From Prolixibacteraceae bacterium UBA1413 (GTDB lineage Bacteria; Bacteroidota; Bacteroidia; Bacteroidales; Prolixibacteraceae), in contig DBPT01000006.1 of NCBI GenBank assembly GCA_002304925.1, positions 124,001 to 188,000 of the forward strand: 64,000 nt of DNA, in the 5' to 3' direction. The position numbers and the translations under genes were made by a program. Below, one piece after another: positions 59,896-64,000 of the stretch (positions within the stretch are counted from its first letter, which is position 1; each line of letters begins with the position of its first letter). Under the pieces are notes generated by a model, which was given only the letters and a program-made list of their open reading frames with translations, was not told where the DNA came from and ran no database searches.

Positions 59896-60639
59896 ATGGG
59901 GAATGATCAGCATTTACGCAAACAGGGGATTGCACTGATCACCGGTGCGGCCCGGAGGATTGGTAAGGCCATGGCCGGGCATCTGGCAGCGGGAGGTTGG
60001 GATATCGCCATTCATTTCAACCGTTCTACTGATGAAGCCGAAACTTTTGCCCGCCAACTTGCGGGGCACTATTCCGGACAATCCTTCATGATTTTTCAGG
60101 CCGACCTTCATTCCGCTGAAGAAACCGAAAGGCTGGTCCCCCGGGTCATCGAAAAAATGGGAAAGCCCCGGTTGTTGATTAACAATGCCTCGGTCTTTGA
60201 CCCCGGTACTTTGTTAGGCACTTCCACCGGATTTTTCGACCGGCAGATGGGGGTCAATCTGAGGGCCCCTTTTATCCTGATGCGGGAATTCATCAACCTG
60301 TGTGAAGAAGGGGTGATCATCAACATGGCGGACACGCGCATCACAGGCAACCGGCAGGAGCATGCTGCCTATACCCTGTCCAAGAAAGCATTGTGGGAAC
60401 TCACAAAAATGGCTGCCGCCGCTTACGGACCTTCCGTCAGGGTCAATGCCATCGCCCCGGGATTGACCCTTCCTCCTGAGGGCAAGGGAGAAACATATCT
60501 GCAGAAACTTTCGGAAAGGATTCCCATGAAAAAACCCGGCGGAATCAGGCCTATCCTTAACTCCCTTGATTATATTCTTAAAAATGATTACCTTACAGGC
60601 CAGCTCTTTTTCTGCGACGGAGGAGAGCATCTCATATAA
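59896..60639 (+). CDS. Pteridine-reductase-like SDR, FolM/PTR1 type
   Basis: This short-chain dehydrogenase has 247 residues. It departs from ordinary SDRs in the same way as pteridine reductases. The cofactor loop is TGAARRIG (16-23), the TGxxxRxG form, and the residue in place of the usual serine is Asp146 in INMADTRITG, next to Tyr159 and Lys163 in YTLSKKA. INNASVFDP and VNAIAPGLTLPPEGKGE also match PTR1/FolM. Its product would be tetrahydrobiopterin/monapterin or tetrahydrofolate. It lies directly before folB and a second, short HPPK gene, supporting a pterin role. A 32-bp tandem repeat begins at its stop codon. Confidence 0.86.
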   Translation: MGNDQHLRKQGIALITGAARRIGKAMAGHLAAGGWDIAIHFNRSTDEAETFARQLAGHYSGQSFMIFQADLHSAEETERLVPRVIEKMGKPRLLINNASVFDPGTLLGTSTGFFDRQMGVNLRAPFILMREFINLCEEGVIINMADTRITGNRQEHAAYTLSKKALWELTKMAAAAYGPSVRVNAIAPGLTLPPEGKGETYLQKLSERIPMKKPGGIRPILNSLDYILKNDYLTGQLFFCDGGEHLI

Positions 60640-60701
60640 AGGACCTGGTAACAGCATATCGCGGGAAATAAAGGACCCGGCAACAGCACATCACGGGAAA
60701 A
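60638..60701 (+). repeat. Two-copy 32-bp tandem repeat between folM-like and folB
   Basis: Unit 1 (60638-60669) and unit 2 (60670-60701) match at 27 of 32 positions. Four of the five differences are transitions. Unit 1 includes the last two bases of the SDR stop codon. It fills nearly all the space between the two genes. Confidence 0.75.
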
Positions 60702-60728
60702 ATGATCATTCAGTCACAAAACAAAAGT

Positions 60729-61082
60729 ATGGCCTTAATCCGGATTAAAAATCTCGCCCTTCAAACCTTTATTGGCTTCAATCCCGAGGAAAAGGTAAAC
60801 AAACAGGAAGTCATCATCAACCTGGAGATGGAAGTCGATGTCCCGGCGCATGCCCTTGAAACGGATGACCCTGAAGGGATTTACGATTACAAGAAAATAA
60901 CCAAGCAGGTCATTTCTCTGGTGGAGGAAGGGCGCTTTCATTTGCTTGAAGTGCTGACGCACAAAATTCTTGTTTTGGTGATGGAGAACCAGAAGGTTAA
61001 AAAAGCCATTGTGCAGGTTGACAAACCGGGTGCCCTTCGTTTTGCGGAATCGGTCTCAGCAGAAATGGAGGCCCGTCGATGA
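60729..61082 (+). CDS. folB: Dihydroneopterin aldolase (FolB family)
   Basis: It has 117 residues, the usual FolB length. It converts dihydroneopterin to 6-hydroxymethyl-dihydropterin, or epimerises the related FolX substrate. The FolB signature residues are seen as Glu20-Glu21 in GFNPEEKVNKQEV and Lys99 in VDKPGALRFAESVS. The start MALIRIKNL at 60729 is chosen over 60702 because of family start position. Its stop overlaps the short HPPK start by 4 bp (ATGA), so these two proteins are produced together. Confidence 0.9.
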   Translation: MALIRIKNLALQTFIGFNPEEKVNKQEVIINLEMEVDVPAHALETDDPEGIYDYKKITKQVISLVEEGRFHLLEVLTHKILVLVMENQKVKKAIVQVDKPGALRFAESVSAEMEARR

Positions 61083-61447
61083 ATGTGGCCATCATTGGCA
61101 TAGGGTCTAATATCAGGGCGGAAGAAAATATCCCCCTGGCTTTGCAGTTGCTGGGCGAAAGGGTGACTATCGAAAAGGTATCGGAACTTATCACCACTAC
61201 CCCTGTGGGGATGACCGGCCAGCCCGATTTTGTAAACGGAGCTGTCCGTATCACAACCGCCCTGTCGCAGGAAGAACTGGAACGACTGCTGAAAGAAGTC
61301 GAGGACCGGACAGGCCGTGACCGCACAGTCCCCCGCTTCGGTCCCCGCACCATTGACCTCGACATTGTCGTCTGGAACGGAGAAATCATAGACCCCGACT
61401 ATTATGCCCGTGACTTTCTCCGTACCGCCGTCAGCGAGGTATCCTGA
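61079..61447 (+). CDS. Short HPPK-like protein lacking the C-terminal ATP clamp
   Basis: It has 122 residues. The N-terminal ~100 residues follow the HPPK fold: IGIGSNIRAEENI, TTPVGMTGQPDFVNGAV, an arginine-rich ATP loop and FGPRTIDLDIVVWNG with the metal pair Asp93/Asp95. The usual C-terminal segment, with IPHP and the final helices present in the full-length FolK of this window, is replaced by IDPDYYARDFLRTAVSEVS and ends. It is translationally coupled to folB. It may be a distinct pterin pyrophosphokinase, a partner subunit of FolB, or a degenerate copy. The function is not known from sequence. Confidence 0.82.
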   Translation: MNVAIIGIGSNIRAEENIPLALQLLGERVTIEKVSELITTTPVGMTGQPDFVNGAVRITTALSQEELERLLKEVEDRTGRDRTVPRFGPRTIDLDIVVWNGEIIDPDYYARDFLRTAVSEVS

Positions 61448-61449
61448 TG

Positions 61450-61477
61450 AAAAAAGGCAGCCCCATTTGGTGCTGCC
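61450..61477 (-). terminator. Terminator of frr
   Basis: Arms GGCAGC (61456-61461) and GCTGCC (61472-61477), with six A at 61450-61455 that become a T-run on the minus strand. It lies 55 bp beyond the frr stop and directly beside the stop of the short HPPK gene. Confidence 0.75.
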
Positions 61478-61497
61478 TCAAAGCCATGAAAACAATT
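61478..61497 (+). repeat. 20-bp repeat, copy 2 (copy 1 at 6450-6469)
   Basis: Identical over 20 bp to the copy in the gene-poor region near 6.45 kb. Here it lies between the frr terminator and the frr stop. The ATG opens a 19-codon frame on the plus strand. Confidence 0.6.
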
Positions 61498-61531
61498 AAA
61501 CAATGTTCAGAAAACAGAAAACTAGAAACTA

Positions 61532-62095
61532 TTAAATGGTCATAATATCCTTTTCCTTAGCTGCCACTAAGATATCAATTTTTTTTACAAATTCATCAGT
61601 ATATTTTTGAACAATTTGTTCCGCATCTTTTTCCATATCTTCAGGCAATCCTGATTTCAGGAGTTTCTTCAGATTTTCGTTGCTCACTTTTCGTGCCGCA
61701 CGAATACTCACCTTGGCATTCTCTCCCTCTTTATTGGCCTGTTTTACAAGGTTTTTTCTCCTTTCTTCAGTCAGGGGAGGAATATTGATGCGGATGATCT
61801 CCCCGTTGTTATCCGGGTTAAAACCCAGGTTGGCTGCCATGATCGCTTTTTCGATCACCGGGATCATTTTTTTCTCCCAAGGCTGGACGGCAATGGTCCT
61901 GGGATCGGGTGTACTGATGTTGGAGACCTGGTTCAGCGGGACCATACTTCCGTAATAATCAACCATTACGGAATCGATCATGGCAGGATTGGATTTTCCC
62001 GCTCGGATATGCAACAACTCTTTTTCGAGATGCTCAATGGTCGTTTCCATTTTTTCCTTGCAGTAGTCCAAAATAAATTGTGCTTCTTCGTGCAT
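61532..62095 (-). CDS. frr: Ribosome recycling factor
   Basis: It releases ribosomes after termination, together with EF-G. It has 187 residues in the family three-helix bundle form: HIRAGKSNPAMIDSVMVDYYGSMVPLNQVSNIS, DPRTIAVQPWEKKMIPVIEKAI, and NIPPLTEERRKNLVKQA. I use the ATG at 62095, not 62113. It has its own -7 element about 35 bp upstream, and its own terminator. It follows pyrH, the usual order rpsB-tsf-pyrH-frr. Confidence 0.96.
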   Translation of the reverse strand: MHEEAQFILDYCKEKMETTIEHLEKELLHIRAGKSNPAMIDSVMVDYYGSMVPLNQVSNISTPDPRTIAVQPWEKKMIPVIEKAIMAANLGFNPDNNGEIIRINIPPLTEERRKNLVKQANKEGENAKVSIRAARKVSNENLKKLLKSGLPEDMEKDAEQIVQKYTDEFVKKIDILVAAKEKDIMTI

Positions 62096-62129
62096 AACCG
62101 TTTTTATTCCCAACTGTTAAGATCGGTTA

Positions 62130-62137
62130 CAAATATA
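62130..62137 (-). promoter_or_regulatory. -7 element for frr
   Basis: TATATTTG on the minus strand (plus strand CAAATATA), 35 bp before the frr ATG. Confidence 0.45.
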
Positions 62138-62184
62138 AAAAAAAATCGAAAAAAACCCTATATCAGTAAAAAAACGGACTTTTG

Positions 62185-62895
62185 TCAGACATAAACCAGG
62201 GTTCCCACTTTTTCACCATTGACGAGCCTGAGCAGGTTGCCTTTCACATCCATATTAAAAACGATGAGCGGAAGGTTATTTTCCTTGCATAAAACAGTGG
62301 CTGTCAGATCCATGACTTTTAACCCGAGTCGGTAAACCTCATCGAAGGAGATGGTGTCATAGCGAGTGGCTCCTGGCACTTTTTCCGGATCGGCACTGAA
62401 TACTCCGTCAACGCGGGTTCCTTTAAGGAGCACGTCAGCTTCGAGTTCAATCCCCCGAAGGGCGCTTGCCGAATCGGTGGTAAAGAAGGGATTTCCCGTT
62501 CCTCCGGCAATGATGGCAACATTTCCGTCGCTGATTGCTTTCAAGGCCTTTTGCTTTGAATAGTATTCCCCGACGGGTTCCATCCTGATGGAGGTAAATA
62601 CGGTGGCTTTTGTTCCGGCACCGGTCAGTGCCGACTGTAAGGCCAGGCTGTTAATCACTGTCGCCAGCATCCCCATCTGGTCGCCCGTCACACGATCCAC
62701 GCCTTTTGAAACGCCGCCGAGGCCTCTGAAAATATTACCTCCGCCGATCACGATCCCGACGCTGACACCCATGCGGGAAACTGCACTGATCTCTTCAGCA
62801 TAATCGTTGAGTTTAACGGGATCTATCCCGCTTTTCTGGTCTCCCATGAGCGATTCACCGCTCAGCTTCAGTAAAATTCGCTGGTAATTGTTCAT
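62185..62895 (-). CDS. pyrH: UMP kinase
   Basis: It phosphorylates UMP to UDP in pyrimidine synthesis. It has 236 residues in the amino-acid-kinase fold: MNNYQRILLKLSGESLMGDQ at the N-terminus, VGIVIGGGNIFRG, VDRVTGDQMGMLATVINSLAL, and the GTGNPFFTTDSASALRGIELEADVLLKGT segment typical of PyrH. I use ATG 62895, not the longer in-frame start at 62991, which lies within the terminator region of tsf. It is between tsf and frr. Confidence 0.96.
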   Translation of the reverse strand: MNNYQRILLKLSGESLMGDQKSGIDPVKLNDYAEEISAVSRMGVSVGIVIGGGNIFRGLGGVSKGVDRVTGDQMGMLATVINSLALQSALTGAGTKATVFTSIRMEPVGEYYSKQKALKAISDGNVAIIAGGTGNPFFTTDSASALRGIELEADVLLKGTRVDGVFSADPEKVPGATRYDTISFDEVYRLGLKVMDLTATVLCKENNLPLIVFNMDVKGNLLRLVNGEKVGTLVYV

Positions 62896-62943
62896 TTTCA
62901 ACTCTAATTTGCGATTAAAGGTACGTGATTTCCGTCTGAAAAT

Positions 62944-62975
62944 AAAAAAGGTTTCCTGAAACAGGAAACCTTTTT
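62944..62975. terminator. Terminator between tsf and pyrH
   Basis: GGTTTCCTG (62950-62958), loop AAA, CAGGAAACC (62962-62970), with runs of A (62944-62949) and T (62971-62975) so it can act in both directions. It follows the tsf stop by 20 bp and would terminate the rpsB-tsf transcript. Confidence 0.85.
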
Positions 62976-62996
62976 GAGATATTTTACGCAATCCTT

Positions 62997-63824
62997 TTAA
63001 GAACCAAGAGCATATCTTTCAAAACCGGTAACGGTCAACCCTTTGTCATTCTGGGCCAGGTACTGTTTTACCGATATCTTGCCCTCTTTGATGAAAGCCT
63101 GTTCCAGCAGGGCTGATTCCTGGAACCATTTCTGCAGCGAACCCTGGGCAATTTTATCAAGCATCGCTTCCGGTTTTCCTTCGTTACGGAATTTCTCCTT
63201 TGCGATTTCCAGTTCCTTGTCGATAACCGTCTGCGGGATTTCCTCCCTACTGACGGCGACGGGATTCATGGCCGCCACCTGCATGGCGACGTCTTTGCCA
63301 ACCTGAACATCGACACCTTCCCTGTTGAATCCAACAACGGAAGCCAGTTTATTTCCCGGGTGGATATAGGCGACAACAGATTCGGCTTTGATCTTCCCAT
63401 AGAAGGAGAGATCCAGTTTTTCGCCGATAATTCCGACCTGTTCCGTCACCTGATCACCGATGGTACGGCCGTCGAGTAAGATATTTTTCAGTTCTTCAAG
63501 GGTTTCGGGTTTGCTTTCCAGGGCTGCGTGCAGGATTTGAGAGGTAAAGGCAATAAATTTCTCATTCTTGGCCACGAAATCGGTTTCGCAATTCAGAACC
63601 ACAAGCGCTCCGAATTTATTGTCGCCGGAGACCTTTGCCAGAACACATCCTTCGGTGGCTTCGCGGTCAGCACGCTTGCTGGCGACCAATTTTCCCCTTT
63701 CACGAATGATTTCTAATGCCCTGTCGAAATTGCCTTCCGCTTCAACAAGGGCGTTTTTGCAATCCATCATGCCGGCACCGGTGGCATGGCGCAGTTTTAC
63801 TACATCTGCTGTTGTAACTGACAT
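62997..63824 (-). CDS. tsf: Elongation factor Ts
   Basis: This guanine-nucleotide exchange factor for EF-Tu has 275 residues. The N-terminal UBA-like domain has the conserved LRHATGAGMMDCKNALVEAEGNFDRALEIIRERG. The core signatures are ETDFVAKNEKFIAFT and a C-terminal VEQ-less tail ending FERYALGS. It is 53 bp downstream of the rpsB stop and is followed by the tsf/pyrH terminator. Confidence 0.97.
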   Translation of the reverse strand: MSVTTADVVKLRHATGAGMMDCKNALVEAEGNFDRALEIIRERGKLVASKRADREATEGCVLAKVSGDNKFGALVVLNCETDFVAKNEKFIAFTSQILHAALESKPETLEELKNILLDGRTIGDQVTEQVGIIGEKLDLSFYGKIKAESVVAYIHPGNKLASVVGFNREGVDVQVGKDVAMQVAAMNPVAVSREEIPQTVIDKELEIAKEKFRNEGKPEAMLDKIAQGSLQKWFQESALLEQAFIKEGKISVKQYLAQNDKGLTVTGFERYALGS

Positions 63825-63877
63825 ATTAATTTGCTGTTTATAAAATTATTGTTTCCTTTATGTTTATCGCAACTAGG

Positions 63878-64000
63878 TTAATTGTCCTCTTCCTCTTCCT
63901 CCTCGTCTTCCTCATCATCAAGGTCGACATCCACATCTTCCTCTTCCCCGGCATCTTCCTGGTCAAGATCCACTTCCGCATCCTCGTCAATTTCTTCCAT
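63878..64000 (-). CDS. rpsB: Ribosomal protein S2, acidic C-terminal tail only (gene cut by window edge)
   Basis: The last 40 codons before the tsf gene on the same strand encode an extremely acidic tail (about three quarters Asp/Glu) ending EEEEEDN and stop at 63878. Position before tsf-pyrH-frr makes this the 3' end of rpsB, but the sequence of S2 itself lies outside the window. The acidic extension of S2 is a known feature in several Bacteroidota. Confidence 0.75.
   Translation of the reverse strand: MEEIDEDAEVDLDQEDAGEEEDVDVDLDDEEDEEEEEEDN

Noticed and set aside
1..64000. tRNA, rRNA, CRISPR arrays, insertion sequences or prophage genes
   Set aside because: No cloverleaf, repeat-spacer array, transposase/integrase motif or inverted-repeat-flanked gene was recognised by eye; a computed search could still find a missed tRNA.

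Overview
The window is chromosomal DNA from a member of the Bacteroidota, most likely a free-living or anaerobic-digester type Bacteroidales/Marinilabiliales relative. The evidence is a SusC/SusD/SusE starch locus, a Bacteroidetes-type T9SS sorting tail on a secreted amylase, promoters of the TAnnTTTG class, few Shine-Dalgarno sequences, Bacteroidetes-specific families (DUF4837-like lipoprotein, RprXY-like two-component pair, long LspA), and housekeeping gene order typical of the phylum. No tRNA, rRNA, CRISPR array, phage or insertion sequence was recognised.

Layout. (1) 1-6.3 kb is housekeeping: fabF (cut by the left edge) and acpP, purN, an RprXY-like sensor/regulator pair, and lepA. (2) 6.3-6.95 kb is a gene-poor stretch with two strong intrinsic terminators and nested hairpins, followed by a small membrane protein. 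(3) 7.6-16.3 kb is a pectin-related carbohydrate locus: a TonB-dependent receptor, a DUF1080-type lectin-like hydrolase, a CE7-like esterase with an N-terminal beta-sandwich, a CE8 pectinesterase and an SMP-30 lactonase, with the peptidoglycan recycling ligase mpl behind it. (4) 16.4-20.3 kb holds an orphan MG2/TonB-plug protein and an M19 dipeptidase. (5) 20.3-34.3 kb is a complete starch/maltodextrin locus in two divergent arms. The minus arm is susC-susD-susE, then a terminator, then a T9SS-exported GH13 amylase. The plus arm is a LacI-type regulator, an SLC45-type sugar transporter and a SusA-like GH13. The arms flank a 302-bp region with a LacI-type operator. The predicted flow is: secreted amylase and SusCDE bind and import oligosaccharides, periplasmic GH13 cleaves them, SLC45 brings maltose/glucose inside, and LacI senses the product. 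(6) 34.4-41.5 kb has a coiled-coil protein and a minus-strand hemicellulose/cellulose group: GH51, an unknown probable TIM-barrel protein, GH9, and a GH31 piece lacking its catalytic domain.

(7) 41.7-48.7 kb is a minus-strand run of yifB/comM, a PLP ammonia-lyase, prsW, purine nucleoside phosphorylase, lpxK and sppA. (8) 48.8-53.5 kb has folK, a DUF4837 lipoprotein, a probable ~80-nt small RNA, a YD-repeat protein, fucU and galM. (9) 53.6-61.4 kb has ileS, a TraR/DksA-like protein, lspA, cysS and a compact pterin cluster (PTR1/FolM-like reductase, folB, and a second, short HPPK). (10) 61.5-64 kb is frr, pyrH, tsf and the 3' end of rpsB on the minus strand.

The most unusual items are a SusD with two SusE/F-like beta-sandwich modules spliced into its middle, the second pterin cluster with a short HPPK, an IleRS with GIHH in place of the HxGH signature, the uncharacterised 625-residue carbohydrate-locus protein, and the two candidate small-RNA regions.
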